Shown: positions 1-9,234, numbered from the stretch's first letter. The stretch: 64,000 bases of DNA from Chitinophagaceae bacterium UBA1953 (GCA_002336115.1 DDEN01000056.1:177577-241576), one strand, 5' to 3'. The notes: generated from the letters alone by a model not told the origin. Numbers and translations are program-made.

Positions 1-349
1 TAATTGCCTGGTTTGGTTTTACTCCGCTCCATCGAAGTAAATCGTGCTGCATTACGGAAATATTATAGGCAGTTGTGGCGTGCCCCATTTTATCAATCTG
101 GAACCATTCCCTGTTATCATTAATAAAATGGAAACGGCTTTTCGGAAATTTTTTATACCACAGGTAATACAGACCAACGGAAGTAAGTACAAAAACGGCC
201 GATTCAGTGATAACTACTTTTTTTAGCCTGTCGGGCCGGTATTGATCTGAAGGAGGAATGAAGTATTGCTGTGTATAACCATGCTGCAGGCTGGTTGCAA
301 CAAAAGCAAAAATCAACACCATTTTTTTTGTAAACCGGTTCATCTTCAT
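1..349 (-). CDS. DUF2279-family envelope protein, 3' part cut off by the window edge
   Basis: The minus strand is open from an ATG at 349 (a second ATG is at 343) to the window edge. The visible product begins MKMNRFTKKMVLIFAFVATS, a signal-peptide or anchor segment, followed by a second hydrophobic stretch (SAVFVLTSVGLYYLWYKKF) and then WFQIDKMGHATTAY. The DKxGHxxxxY signature is typical of the DUF2279 (YfiM-like) family of predicted periplasmic or membrane proteins with no firm function. The gene is divergent from the phosphosugar mutase, with about 100 bases between them. The C-terminal part lies outside the window, so length and completeness cannot be judged. The family assignment rests on this one motif and the layout. 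Confidence 0.7.
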   Translation of the reverse strand, partial: MKMNRFTKKMVLIFAFVATSLQHGYTQQYFIPPSDQYRPDRLKKVVITESAVFVLTSVGLYYLWYKKFPKSRFHFINDNREWFQIDKMGHATTAYNISVMQHDLLRWSGVKPNQAI

Positions 350-403
350 TGGTTATGCAAAATACGAAGCTTTTAAAATAAAATCAGTTTCTGCACAATA
401 GTG

Positions 404-434
404 TTGAAACAATTACAATAGAATCATACATTTG
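404..434 (+). promoter_or_regulatory. Bacteroidota-type promoter of the phosphosugar mutase gene
   Basis: TTG at 404-406 and TACATTTG at 427-434 are separated by 20 bases, matching the TTTG / N19-20 / TAnnTTTG pattern of the main sigma factor in this phylum. Transcription would start near 440, leaving a leader of about 15 bases before the ATG at 454. Confidence 0.6.
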
Positions 435-453
435 ATGACTTAAAATAAAGTGT

Positions 454-2181
454 ATGGAAGCGAATATTCAGGCTAATGTACAGAAATGGCTCGATGGAAA
501 TTTTGAGCAGTCTGTAAAAGATGAAATCAAAAAAATGCAACTTGAACACCCGGATGATCTGGCAGATTCATTTTACCGCAATCTTGAGTTTGGTACAGGT
601 GGCTTACGTGGCATTATGGGTATTGGTACCAACCGTATGAATAAATATACTGTGGGAATGGCTACACAGGGTTATGCAAATTATCTTAATAAGAGTTTTG
701 GGCAGGGAAATGTGAAATGTGTGGTTGGCCACGACAGCAGAAACAACAGTCGCCAGTTTGCTGAAATTGTTGCCAATGTAATGGGCGCAAATGGAATTAA
801 AGTGTATTTGTTTGAAGCTTTACGTCCCACACCCGAACTCAGTTTTGCTATCCGTCATCTTGGTTGCCAGGGTGGTGTGGTTTGTACGGCATCACACAAC
901 CCAAAAGAATACAATGGTTATAAAGCTTATTGGGACGATGGTGGGCAACTTGTTCCCCCTCATGATAAAAATGTGATTGCTGAGGTTGAAAAAATTGCTG
1001 ATGTGGATGATGTAAAATGGAGTGGTGGAGAGGAAAATATAACCATTATTGGAAAGGAGATGGATGAGGCATATATGAATATGGTACTTGGCCTCAGTGT
1101 TTATCCTGAAGTGTGTAAAGCTCAGCACGATTTAAAAATTGTTTATACTTCCATTCATGGTACAGGGATTATGCTGGTGCCCGAAGTGCTGAAGCGTTTC
1201 GGTTTTACCAATGTAACAATTGTGGATGAGCAGAAAGAACCGAACGGTAATTTTCCAACAGTTGTTTACCCCAATCCGGAAGAAGCAGAGGCTATGAGCA
1301 TTGGTTTGAATAAAGCAAAAGAAATGGATGCTGATATTCTGCTTGGTACTGATCCTGATAGTGACCGTGTGGGTATTGGTGTGAAAGATCATCATGGTAA
1401 CTGGGTACTCATGAATGGCAACCAAACGGCAGTGCTTGCTTTTAATTACATGATTGAGGCCCGTAAAGCAAAGGGAATTAATCAGCCAAATGATATGGTG
1501 GTGAAAACCATTGTAACAACAGAAATGATTGATGATATTGCAAAAGCAAACAGTATCAATTGTTACAATGTGTTAACCGGCTTTAAATGGATTGCCGAAC
1601 TCATTAAAGAAAAGGAAGCTGCAGAAAATTATATTGTTGGTGGTGAAGAAAGTTATGGTTTGATGATTGGAAGCAAGATCAGGGATAAAGATGCAGTAAG
1701 TGCTGTTGCATTGCTTTGCGAAATGGCAGCATACGAAAAAAACAAAGGAAGAAGTTTGTTTCAGAAAATGATTGACCTGTATGTGCAGTATGGTTTTTAT
1801 AAAGAAAGCCTGATATCCATTACCAAAAAAGGAATGAACGGGCAGGCTGAAATTGCAGCAATGATGGAAGGCTACAGGAATAATACTCCAATAACAATCA
1901 ATGGTTCACCTGTTGCACAACTGCTCGACTATCAGTTACAGAAAGGAAAGAATGTTCAGACCGGTGAAGAATGGACAATTACTTTACCAAAATCAAATGT
2001 GCTGCAGTTTATACTTGCCGATGGAAGCAAAATTTCTGCACGACCAAGCGGTACTGAACCCAAAATTAAATTCTATTTCAGTGTACATACAAAATTAGAT
2101 AAAGCAGAAAATTTTGATGTTGTTCACCAGCAACTTAATGAACGAATTGATGGAATTATAAAAGATATGAAGCTGAAGTAA
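454..2181 (+). CDS. Phospho-sugar mutase (phosphoglucomutase/phosphomannomutase family)
   Basis: A cytosolic enzyme that interconverts hexose 1- and 6-phosphates through a phosphoserine, feeding glycogen, nucleotide-sugar and envelope synthesis. The 575-residue protein has the four family landmarks in order: the phosphoserine loop TASHNP (Ser147), the metal loop DPDSDR (300-305), the sugar loop GGEESYG (396-402) and the phosphate-binding RPSGTEPK near residue 530. Length and order match the long alpha-D-phosphohexomutase subgroup of bacteria (PgcA-like). The ATG at 454 follows a good promoter at short distance. Substrate preference (glucose or mannose phosphate) cannot be read from sequence. 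It is followed by its own terminator, so it is probably monocistronic. Confidence 0.93.
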   Translation: MEANIQANVQKWLDGNFEQSVKDEIKKMQLEHPDDLADSFYRNLEFGTGGLRGIMGIGTNRMNKYTVGMATQGYANYLNKSFGQGNVKCVVGHDSRNNSRQFAEIVANVMGANGIKVYLFEALRPTPELSFAIRHLGCQGGVVCTASHNPKEYNGYKAYWDDGGQLVPPHDKNVIAEVEKIADVDDVKWSGGEENITIIGKEMDEAYMNMVLGLSVYPEVCKAQHDLKIVYTSIHGTGIMLVPEVLKRFGFTNVTIVDEQKEPNGNFPTVVYPNPEEAEAMSIGLNKAKEMDADILLGTDPDSDRVGIGVKDHHGNWVLMNGNQTAVLAFNYMIEARKAKGINQPNDMVVKTIVTTEMIDDIAKANSINCYNVLTGFKWIAELIKEKEAAENYIVGGEESYGLMIGSKIRDKDAVSAVALLCEMAAYEKNKGRSLFQKMIDLYVQYGFYKESLISITKKGMNGQAEIAAMMEGYRNNTPITINGSPVAQLLDYQLQKGKNVQTGEEWTITLPKSNVLQFILADGSKISARPSGTEPKIKFYFSVHTKLDKAENFDVVHQQLNERIDGIIKDMKLK

Positions 2182-2206
2182 AGTGAAAAGTAAAATTAAA
2201 AAAGTT

Positions 2207-2238
2207 AAAAGCTGTATTGATAAAATGCAGCTTTTTTT
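2207..2238 (+). terminator. Intrinsic terminator after the phosphosugar mutase
   Basis: The arms AAAAGCTG (2207-2214) and CAGCTTTT (2228-2235) form an 8-bp stem with a 13-base loop, and the T run continues to 2238. It lies 26 bases past the stop codon. Confidence 0.75.
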
Positions 2239-2289
2239 ATTGCCGAAAAATAAACTGATGATAATCGTTTTTTACAAACAGCAGCTTCA

Positions 2290-2297
2290 TTAATTTG
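2290..2297 (+). promoter_or_regulatory. Candidate -7 box just upstream of pcm
   Basis: TTAATTTG (one mismatch to TAnnTTTG) ends 9 bases before the ATG at 2307. Transcription would begin only a few bases before the start codon. A TTG inside this box could be misread as the start of the gene. Confidence 0.4.
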
Positions 2298-2306
2298 CGC
2301 CTGCTT

Positions 2307-2972
2307 ATGCGGAAATTTGAAGATACTTACCGGCACAAAGGATTGCGCAAAAAATTAGTTGATGTATTGCGCTCAAAAGGAATTACTGATGAAAAAGTGT
2401 TAGAGGCTGTTAACGCTATTCCACGTCATTATTTTTTGGATACTGCTTTTGATGAAATTGCTTATGAGGACAGGGCTTTTCCTATTGCTGAAGGTCAAAC
2501 GATTTCACAACCATATACAGTGGCATATCAATCGCAGTTACTTGATGTAAAGCCACATGAAAAAATTCTTGAAATTGGTACAGGCAGTGCTTACCAGGCA
2601 TGTGTGCTTGCAGAACTGAATGCACATGTATATACCATCGAACGACAGAAAAAATTGTTTGATTTTAATAAAACAGCATTTCCCTTCTTAAAAAAATATC
2701 TCAACATCAAATTCTTTTACGGAGATGGATTTGAAGGGTTGCCCACGTTTGCTCCGTTTGATAAAGTAATTATCACTGCTGCTGCGCCTTTCATTCCGCC
2801 TAAGTTAATTGAGCAAATGAAAACCGGCGCTAAAATGGTGATTCCTGTTGATGAATACGGATTTCAACGCATGAAGCGTTTAACGAAGCAGGCCGATGGT
2901 TCGTATGCAGAGGAATTGTTTGATGCGTTTTCGTTTGTACCCATGCTTACGGGGAAACAAAACGGGAAATGA
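2307..2972 (+). CDS. pcm: Protein-L-isoaspartate O-methyltransferase
   Basis: Transfers a methyl group from S-adenosylmethionine to isoaspartyl residues of aged proteins, starting their repair; cytosolic. The 221-residue product shows the PCMT hallmark EGQTISQPYTVA followed by the SAM-binding motif ILEIGTGSAYQ and the acidic motif-II region VYTIERQ. Length matches the family. I chose ATG 2307 (MRKFEDTYRHKG) because the upstream in-frame TTG at 2295 is part of the probable -7 promoter box. It lies between the mutase terminator and a cupin gene that has its own promoter, so it probably forms a single-gene unit. Confidence 0.93.
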   Translation: MRKFEDTYRHKGLRKKLVDVLRSKGITDEKVLEAVNAIPRHYFLDTAFDEIAYEDRAFPIAEGQTISQPYTVAYQSQLLDVKPHEKILEIGTGSAYQACVLAELNAHVYTIERQKKLFDFNKTAFPFLKKYLNIKFFYGDGFEGLPTFAPFDKVIITAAAPFIPPKLIEQMKTGAKMVIPVDEYGFQRMKRLTKQADGSYAEELFDAFSFVPMLTGKQNGK

Positions 2973-3027
2973 TTCTCACTGCAATGATAGCCTGAAGCGG
3001 AAATTATGAACTCATAACTAATCATTA

Positions 3028-3035
3028 TACATTTG
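3028..3035 (+). promoter_or_regulatory. -7 promoter box of the cupin gene
   Basis: TACATTTG is an exact TAnnTTTG match 28 bases before the ATG at 3064. The -33 region is weak, with no TTTG at the expected distance. Confidence 0.45.
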
Positions 3036-3063
3036 CAATTTTAAAATTCATCAAACATTTGCC

Positions 3064-3558
3064 ATGCAGAATAAACAAGCCACTTTTGAACGGGTTTCAG
3101 GATTATTGGAAGAATTGGGTTTTCGTGTAATTAATAAAGATGATAGCCGCCCCTGGGGAGGGTTTTATGTTATTGATGAATCGCAGGCAGCAGACTTTGC
3201 CAGATTTTTTTTCCCTGATGAAAATTTTGATGAATTAAAGATTACAAACAAGCTCAGCCCGAAAATTTTGATTGTTTCTCCAGATAAACGCCTGAGTTGG
3301 CAGTATCATCACCGTCGTGCAGAAATATGGAAATGTATCGGCGGTACAGTTGGAGTTGTAACAAGCGATACTGACGAAGAAAAACAACAGCATACTTTAA
3401 AAATTGGTGATATTATTAAACTCAAGCAGGGCGAACGTCATCGACTGGTGGGTTTAGATAGTTGGGGCATTGTAGCCGAAATATGGCAGCATACCAATGA
3501 ATTAAATCCAAGCGATGAAGAAGATATTGTGAGAGTACAGGATGATTTTGGAAGATAA
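3064..3558 (+). CDS. Cupin, type II phosphomannose isomerase-like
   Basis: A 164-residue single-domain cupin. RPWGGFYVID near residue 29, the metal-binding stretch LSWQYHHRRAEIWKCIGG with its HH pair, and GERHRLVGLDSW resemble the C-terminal isomerase domain of bifunctional mannose-6-phosphate isomerase/GDP-mannose pyrophosphorylases, here as a stand-alone protein. Expected role: metal-dependent aldose-ketose isomerisation of a sugar phosphate in the cytosol, probably mannose 6-phosphate; some relatives are labelled phosphoheptose isomerase. The C-terminal EEDIVRVQDDFGR is typical of type II enzymes. It sits between pcm and the NagB fusion on the same strand, each with its own promoter. Substrate identity is inferred. 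Confidence 0.75.
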   Translation: MQNKQATFERVSGLLEELGFRVINKDDSRPWGGFYVIDESQAADFARFFFPDENFDELKITNKLSPKILIVSPDKRLSWQYHHRRAEIWKCIGGTVGVVTSDTDEEKQQHTLKIGDIIKLKQGERHRLVGLDSWGIVAEIWQHTNELNPSDEEDIVRVQDDFGR

Positions 3559-3764
3559 TAAATAATAAACGTAAGTAAACTGCTGGCTGTTACAGTGCGT
3601 TCATTTGCACAATAAACAAAGGTTAATTAGTTCGCAATAAGAACTGACTTGTTTGTGAATGTTTTTTTTAACCTTGAATTTGTGTAAAACAAGAATACTC
3701 CTGAAACAGCCTTTGTTATAATTATACGCAATCGTTTTCATCAACCTTCACTGGTATGTTTTAA

Positions 3765-3772
3765 TATATTTG
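3765..3772 (+). promoter_or_regulatory. -7 promoter box of the nagB fusion gene
   Basis: TATATTTG is an exact TAnnTTTG match, giving a leader of roughly 22 bases before the ATG at 3800. The 241-base spacer upstream (3559-3799) also holds the separated inverted pair AAGGTTAA (near 3619) and TTAACCTT (near 3669) around a small AGTTC/GAACT stem; its significance is unknown. Confidence 0.5.
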
Positions 3773-3799
3773 CAACTCCATTAACTAAATACATTCAGC

Positions 3800-5728
3800 A
3801 TGGCAAAAAAGATTGCACCAATTGATTTAATTGACAGTTTTGAAAAAATTCCAACAAAAATCTTTTCTTCTGCAAAAGAGGGATCGGCATTTGCAGCAAA
3901 ACAGGTTGCCGACCTGATAAGGGAAAAACAATCAAAGAATGAAAAATGTGTTTTAGGACTTGCAACCGGCTCAACTCCAAAATCGCTGTACGATGAGCTT
4001 GTACGTTTGCATAATGAAGAAGGGTTAAGTTTTAAGAATGTAATTGCATTCAACCTGGATGAATATTACCCGATTGAAAAAGATGCCATTCAGAGTTATC
4101 ATCGCTTTATGAAGCAGCAGTTGTTTGATAAAGTGGATATCGATCAGAATAATTGTTTTATACCTGATGGTACCGTTCCTAAAGAAGAAATAAAAAAACA
4201 TTGTGCTGAATACGAACAGAAAATTGTTGATGCAGGAGGTGTTGATCTGCAGATTCTTGGTATTGGTATCAATGGCCACATTGGCTTTAACGAACCAGGT
4301 TCAAGTGTGTTTACAAAAACAAGACTTATTACTTTAACAAACTCAACCCGTTTGGCAAACAGTTATGAGTTTACCAATATCAGTGCTGTTCCACGCCTTG
4401 CAATTACTATGGGTATTGGAACAATTTTGAAAGCAAAGAAAATTTTATTGCTTGCCTGGGGGCCTTCTAAAGCACCGGTTATACAAAAATCAGTTGAAGG
4501 TGATGATACAGAACATGTTCCTGCATCACTGCTGCAGAATCATGATGATGTAACTTTTATCATTGATAAAATGGCCGCATCTGATCTTGTACGCTACAAA
4601 AGTCCCTGGCTTACCGGCGAATGCGAGTGGACTGATACAATGATAAAAAAGGCAGTGGTGAATATGGCACTTAAACTGGAAAAACCCGTGTTGAGCTTAA
4701 CCAATACCGACTATAACGAATATGGATTAAGTGATCTGCTTGTTGAAAAAGGAGATGCTTATGAAATAAATCTCCAGGTATATTATATGCTGCGTGACAC
4801 TATTACAGGCTGGCCAGGCGGCAAGCCCAATGCAGTAATACCAAACCATCCTGAAAGAAGTACACCATACCCCAAACGTTCCATGATCTTTTCTCCGCAC
4901 CCCGATGATGATATCATTTCAATGGGAGGAACGTTTCAGCGTTTGCACGATCAGGGTCATGAGGTGCATGTGGCTTATCAAACAAGTGGCAACATTGCAG
5001 TAACTGATGAGTTTGTTACACGCTTTCTTGATTTTGCTGTTGGCTTTGAAGAAATGTTTGGAGTGGATACTGAAAAATCAAGAGCCATTCTTACAGAAGC
5101 AAGAGGCTATCTTGAAAATAAAAAATCAAACGAAGTTGATACGGCTGACATAAGGAATATCAAAGGGCTCATCAGGCGTTGTGAAGCGGCAGCAACCTGC
5201 CGTTATGTAGGCTTAAAAGAAGGCCAGTGGCATTTTCAGAACCTTCCTTTTTACGAAACAGGAACTATTGAAAAAAGCCCGATGGGTGAAGAAGATATCA
5301 GGCTTACAATGGAACTGTTAAGAGAAATTAAACCTCAGCAGGTATTTTGCGCTGGCGACTTTGCTGACCCACATGGAACTCACCTGGTGTGCTTCAATAT
5401 TATATTTGAATCGCTGAAACGCATTAAGGCTGCAGGCGATGAATGGATCAAAGATTGCTGGCTGTGGTTATATAAAGGTGCCTGGCAGGAGTGGCATATT
5501 GAAGAAATAGGGATGGCAATACCAATGAGCCCAGAACAGGTAATGAAGAAACGTTTTGGAATATTTATTCATCAATCGCAGAAAGATATGGTGCCGTTTC
5601 AGGGCAGCGACAGCAGAGAGTTCTGGCAGCGTGCTGAAGAACGTAATGCAGCAACGGCCGATTTGTATGCCAAACTGGGCCTTACGCAATATGCAGCAAT
5701 TGAAGCATTTGTTCGCTGGGATTATTAA
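3800..5728 (+). CDS. nagB: Glucosamine-6-phosphate deaminase fused to a PIG-L family deacetylase
   Basis: The 642-residue protein has two enzyme domains. Residues about 1-280 are NagB: LATGSTPKSLYDEL, the catalytic NLDEYY loop and GINGHIGFNEPGS. This half converts glucosamine 6-phosphate to fructose 6-phosphate and ammonia. After a linker, residues about 350-640 are a PIG-L/LmbE zinc deacetylase: SPHPDDDIISMGG supplies the first metal ligands and DPHGTH the later histidines. The pairing suggests one polypeptide that deacetylates a GlcNAc derivative and deaminates glucosamine phosphate, but the substrate of the second half is inferred. Double-domain NagB proteins of this length are common in Bacteroidota. 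A strong terminator follows, so it appears monocistronic. Confidence 0.92.
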   Translation: MAKKIAPIDLIDSFEKIPTKIFSSAKEGSAFAAKQVADLIREKQSKNEKCVLGLATGSTPKSLYDELVRLHNEEGLSFKNVIAFNLDEYYPIEKDAIQSYHRFMKQQLFDKVDIDQNNCFIPDGTVPKEEIKKHCAEYEQKIVDAGGVDLQILGIGINGHIGFNEPGSSVFTKTRLITLTNSTRLANSYEFTNISAVPRLAITMGIGTILKAKKILLLAWGPSKAPVIQKSVEGDDTEHVPASLLQNHDDVTFIIDKMAASDLVRYKSPWLTGECEWTDTMIKKAVVNMALKLEKPVLSLTNTDYNEYGLSDLLVEKGDAYEINLQVYYMLRDTITGWPGGKPNAVIPNHPERSTPYPKRSMIFSPHPDDDIISMGGTFQRLHDQGHEVHVAYQTSGNIAVTDEFVTRFLDFAVGFEEMFGVDTEKSRAILTEARGYLENKKSNEVDTADIRNIKGLIRRCEAAATCRYVGLKEGQWHFQNLPFYETGTIEKSPMGEEDIRLTMELLREIKPQQVFCAGDFADPHGTHLVCFNIIFESLKRIKAAGDEWIKDCWLWLYKGAWQEWHIEEIGMAIPMSPEQVMKKRFGIFIHQSQKDMVPFQGSDSREFWQRAEERNAATADLYAKLGLTQYAAIEAFVRWDY

Positions 5729-5780
5729 GAATAAAAGACCTGAAGGTTTTCAAAAATTTCAGGGTCTGTAAAAGCTTACG

Positions 5781-5813
5781 CCGCCGCCGGAATTTTATAC
5801 TGGCGGCGGTTTT
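5781..5813 (+). terminator. Intrinsic terminator after the nagB fusion gene
   Basis: GC-only arms CCGCCGCC (5781-5788) and GGCGGCGG (5802-5809) with a 13-base AT-rich loop, followed by TTTTG. Confidence 0.85.
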
Positions 5814-5851
5814 GTTTTCTCAGATTACAATTCACAACCGATCTTCGCAGT

Positions 5852-7093
5852 ATGCACCCGTCGCAGTTACAGATAAAAGATTTTACTTATCATCTTCCCG
5901 ATGAGAGAATTGCACGTTATCCTCTTGCAGAAAGAGATTTGAGCAAACTGCTCGTTTATAAAAACGGAATAATTAAGGAAGATATTTACCGGAATATCGG
6001 GGAATATACAGATGCCGATACGTTACTGCTGTTCAATAATACAAGAGTAATTGAGGCCAGGATGTTATTTACAAAATCAACTGGAAGTACAATTGAAATT
6101 TTTTGTCTTGAACCATCCGGCAACCAGGAAATAACAACAGCAATGTTTTGTACCGGTAAAGTACGCTGGAATTGCCTAATAGGAGGAGCATCGAAATGGA
6201 AGCAAGGACTGCTTGAAAAAAAAATCAGAATTGCAGATAAGGAAATTTCAGTTTTTGCTGAGAATGTTGAGAAAATGACGAATCATTTCATTGTGGAATT
6301 CAGTTGGTCATCTCAACACAATTTTGCTGAAATACTTCATTATGCAGGTATTCTTCCTTTGCCACCTTATCTTCAGCGTCAGACAGAAAAGTCTGATTAT
6401 GAACGTTATCAGACTGTTTATTCCAAACATGAGGGCAGTGTTGCAGCACCAACTGCCGGTTTGCATTTCACCAATAATCTGTTAAGTCATCTTCATAAAA
6501 AAGGAATTGCAGAGGAATATGTTACACTGCATGTTGGCGCAGGTACGTTTAAACCTGTAAAAAGCGAAATCATGCAGCAGCATGAAATGCACAAAGAGTG
6601 GATACAGGTTAAACGGTCATCAGTTCAAAACATTCTTAATTATGCCGGTAAGACTATTATTCCGGTTGGCACAACTTCATTGCGTACGCTGGAAACTTTG
6701 TACTGGATGGGAGTGAAGGCAATACTTCAACCTAAGGCTGCAACAATCAATCAACTGGAGGTACAACAGTGGGATGCGTATGATTTACCTCTCCGGAATA
6801 TTTCAGCAAAAGATGCACTGGAGGCTTTGTTGAAATGGATGGACAGCCGGAATGAAGACGAACTGGTTTGTCATACTCAAATCCTGATTGCTCCCGGATA
6901 TAAAACAAGAATTGCAGATGCGCTTATAACCAATTTTCACCAGCCTGGTTCTACTTTGCTGTTACTTGTGGCCGCACTAACAGGTAACGACTGGACTAAG
7001 ATTTACGGTTATGCACTACAGAACGGGTTCCGCTTTCTCAGCTATGGCGATGGAAGCCTGTTGTGGACACAGAAGGCTGGTGCAAACGGTTGA
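5852..7093 (+). CDS. queA: tRNA preQ1(34) S-adenosylmethionine ribosyltransferase-isomerase
   Basis: Carries out the penultimate step of queuosine synthesis, moving the ribosyl part of SAM onto preQ1 at position 34 of tRNAs for Asp, Asn, His and Tyr. The 413-residue protein has the family blocks in order: DFTYHLPDERIARYP near the N-terminus, LLLFNNTRVIEAR, GSVAAPTAGLHFT, VTLHVGAGTFKPV and GTTSLRTLETLYW, then the C-terminal NFHQPGSTLL. It is somewhat longer and more divergent than QueA of proteobacteria (about 355 residues) but all blocks are present. The next gene, kup, begins about 100 bases later with its own promoter. Confidence 0.92.
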   Translation: MHPSQLQIKDFTYHLPDERIARYPLAERDLSKLLVYKNGIIKEDIYRNIGEYTDADTLLLFNNTRVIEARMLFTKSTGSTIEIFCLEPSGNQEITTAMFCTGKVRWNCLIGGASKWKQGLLEKKIRIADKEISVFAENVEKMTNHFIVEFSWSSQHNFAEILHYAGILPLPPYLQRQTEKSDYERYQTVYSKHEGSVAAPTAGLHFTNNLLSHLHKKGIAEEYVTLHVGAGTFKPVKSEIMQQHEMHKEWIQVKRSSVQNILNYAGKTIIPVGTTSLRTLETLYWMGVKAILQPKAATINQLEVQQWDAYDLPLRNISAKDALEALLKWMDSRNEDELVCHTQILIAPGYKTRIADALITNFHQPGSTLLLLVAALTGNDWTKIYGYALQNGFRFLSYGDGSLLWTQKAGANG

Positions 7094-7102
7094 GTTCAAA
7101 TT

Positions 7103-7133
7103 TTTGCACAATTCACAGCAAAACCTACCTTTG
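7103..7133 (+). promoter_or_regulatory. Consensus Bacteroidota promoter of kup
   Basis: TTTG at 7103-7106, a spacer of exactly 19 bases, then TACCTTTG at 7126-7133. This is a full match to the phylum consensus and the best promoter in the window. It predicts a start near 7140 and a leader of about 50 bases. Confidence 0.8.
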
Positions 7134-7189
7134 ACTCCGTTTAACAAAAAAAGACCAATCTATATTGGTTCGTACCTCACTAATAAAAT

Positions 7190-9178
7190 TTGTTTGTGGG
7201 AAAGCACACTTCAAAAGCTACGGCGGCCGGTTTATTAATTGCGTTGGGGATCATTTATGGTGATATAGGTACATCTCCTTTGTACGTATTAAACGGCATT
7301 ATTTCAGGTAAAAAGATTGATGAATTTCTGATTATAGGGTCATTATCGCTCATTATCTGGACACTCACACTTCAAACAACAGTAAAATATGTTTGGCTTA
7401 CATTAAGAGCAGATAACAGGGGTGAAGGTGGAATTTTTGCGCTTTATACACTTGTTCGTCGTAGAAAAAGATGGCTTGTTTTGCCGGCAATGCTAGGCGG
7501 GGCAGCTTTACTTGCTGATGGTATGATTACTCCGCCCATCTCAGTTACTTCTGCTATTGAAGGGTTAAAACAAATAGAATCTTTTAAACATATTCATCAA
7601 TCAACAGTAGTTTATATTGTTATTGGCATACTTGTACTCCTGTTCCTGATTCAGCAATTTGGAACAAGCTATATTGGCAGGGCGTTTGGCCCTATTATGA
7701 CTATCTGGTTCCTGATGCTTGCCGTAATGGGCATTATTCATTTTGCCGATGATCTGAAAGTTTTTAAAGCTCTCAATCCGTTTTACGGTATTAATCTTTT
7801 AAGAGAGTATCATAATGGGTTCTGGATTCTGGGAGGTGTTTTCCTTTGTACAACCGGGGCGGAGGCATTGTACAGTGATCTTGGACATTGCGGCAAAGCG
7901 AATATCCGCATATCGTGGATGTTTGTAAAAACCTGTCTTATTCTTAATTATTTTGGCCAGGGAGCATGGTTACTCGCCAATCATTCCGGTGATGTGATAT
8001 CTGCCGATATGATTTCGTCGGGGTTTAATTCATTTTATGGGGTTATGCCTCAATGGTTCAGATTGGCAGGGCTTATTATTGCTACAGTTGCTGCAATCAT
8101 TGCCAGCCAGGCATTAATCAGCGGATCATTTACATTAATCAGTGAGGCCATGCGTCTCAACCTGTGGCCGAGGGTAAAAATTAATTATCCAAGTGAGGAA
8201 AGAGGGCAGTTGTTTATTCCGGCTGTGAATTTAATGTTGCTTACAGGTTGTATAGGTATAACATTGTATTTTCAGTCTGCGGCTCACATGGAAGCTGCTT
8301 ATGGCCTGGCTATTACATTGTGTATGCTGGCCACTACTATTCTCTTTGCCAATTACCTGGTGGCACACAGGGTTAACTCCGGCTTTATTTATATTTTCCT
8401 CGTGGTTTATACAACTATTGAAGGAAGTTTTCTTGTTGCCAACTTAATGAAGTTTACTCATGGTGGTTACATTGCATTAATTGTAGGGGGATTGCTGTTT
8501 CTGATTATGTATGTATGGTATCGTTCAAGAAAAATTAAAAACCGCTATGTTGAATTTGTTCGCCTTGAGCATTACCTGCCTTTGTTACAGGAGTTGAGTA
8601 ATGATATGTCGGTTACAAAATACGCAACACATCTTGTGTATTTAACCAGTGCAAATAACCCTTCGGAAATTGAGCATAAAATTATTTATTCAATTCTCAA
8701 CCGAAAGCCCAAGCGGGCCGATATTTATTGGTTTGTACATGTTGATACATTAGATGATCCTTATACCTGTGAGTACGAAGTTTCAACGATCATTCCCAAT
8801 GAAGTGATTCGTGTTGAGTTCAGGCTGGGATTCCGCATGCAGCCACGCATTAATCTCATGTTTCGTAAAGTGGTGGAAGAAATGGTGGCAAATAAAGAGG
8901 TGAATATTACAAGCCGTTATGAAAGCCTGCAGCGTAATAACGTTGTTGGCGATTTTCAGTTTGTGGTATTGGAAAAATTCCTGAGCCAGGATAATGAACT
9001 GCCTTTATTTGAAAGGATTGTTATGCGTCTTTACTTCGCAATTAAAAAGTTTGGATTAAGTGAAGAAAAAGGTTTTGGGCTTGACCAAAGTAATGTGGAA
9101 GTGGAAAAATTCCCACTTATTGTAGCACCTATCAGCGGTATAAAGCTCAGGCGTATTTTCAGAGAAGATTTTATATAA
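7190..9178 (+). CDS. kup: Kup/HAK-type low-affinity potassium uptake protein
   Basis: Inner-membrane K+/H+ symporter. The 662-residue protein opens with the family signature ALGIIYGDIGTSPLYV, then has about twelve hydrophobic segments up to residue 450 and a soluble C-terminal domain of about 200 residues. TTGAEALYSDLGHCG and ASQALISGSFTLISEAMRLN are further Kup landmarks. No in-frame ATG lies before the signature, so the start must be non-ATG: TTG at 7190 or GTG at 7196, and I cannot decide between them. A consensus promoter lies about 60 bases upstream. The gene converges on the yceI-like gene at 9235. Confidence 0.93.
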   Translation: MFVGKHTSKATAAGLLIALGIIYGDIGTSPLYVLNGIISGKKIDEFLIIGSLSLIIWTLTLQTTVKYVWLTLRADNRGEGGIFALYTLVRRRKRWLVLPAMLGGAALLADGMITPPISVTSAIEGLKQIESFKHIHQSTVVYIVIGILVLLFLIQQFGTSYIGRAFGPIMTIWFLMLAVMGIIHFADDLKVFKALNPFYGINLLREYHNGFWILGGVFLCTTGAEALYSDLGHCGKANIRISWMFVKTCLILNYFGQGAWLLANHSGDVISADMISSGFNSFYGVMPQWFRLAGLIIATVAAIIASQALISGSFTLISEAMRLNLWPRVKINYPSEERGQLFIPAVNLMLLTGCIGITLYFQSAAHMEAAYGLAITLCMLATTILFANYLVAHRVNSGFIYIFLVVYTTIEGSFLVANLMKFTHGGYIALIVGGLLFLIMYVWYRSRKIKNRYVEFVRLEHYLPLLQELSNDMSVTKYATHLVYLTSANNPSEIEHKIIYSILNRKPKRADIYWFVHVDTLDDPYTCEYEVSTIIPNEVIRVEFRLGFRMQPRINLMFRKVVEEMVANKEVNITSRYESLQRNNVVGDFQFVVLEKFLSQDNELPLFERIVMRLYFAIKKFGLSEEKGFGLDQSNVEVEKFPLIVAPISGIKLRRIFREDFI

Positions 9179-9234
9179 GATTGGGGCCATTAAATTTTAA
9201 ACACAGCAGGCCTGTTACAGTTTTTTTGCAAATT

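Noticed and set aside
3619..3676. Inverted pair AAGGTTAA/TTAACCTT with an inner small stem upstream of nagB, considered as a riboswitch
   Set aside because: It lies upstream of the mapped -7 box (3765-3772), so it would not be in the nagB leader, and it matches no riboswitch class I know.
9196..9220. Short palindrome CAGGCCTG with a following T run after kup, considered as a terminator
   Set aside because: The inverted repeat has no loop and only about six pairs, too weak to support.
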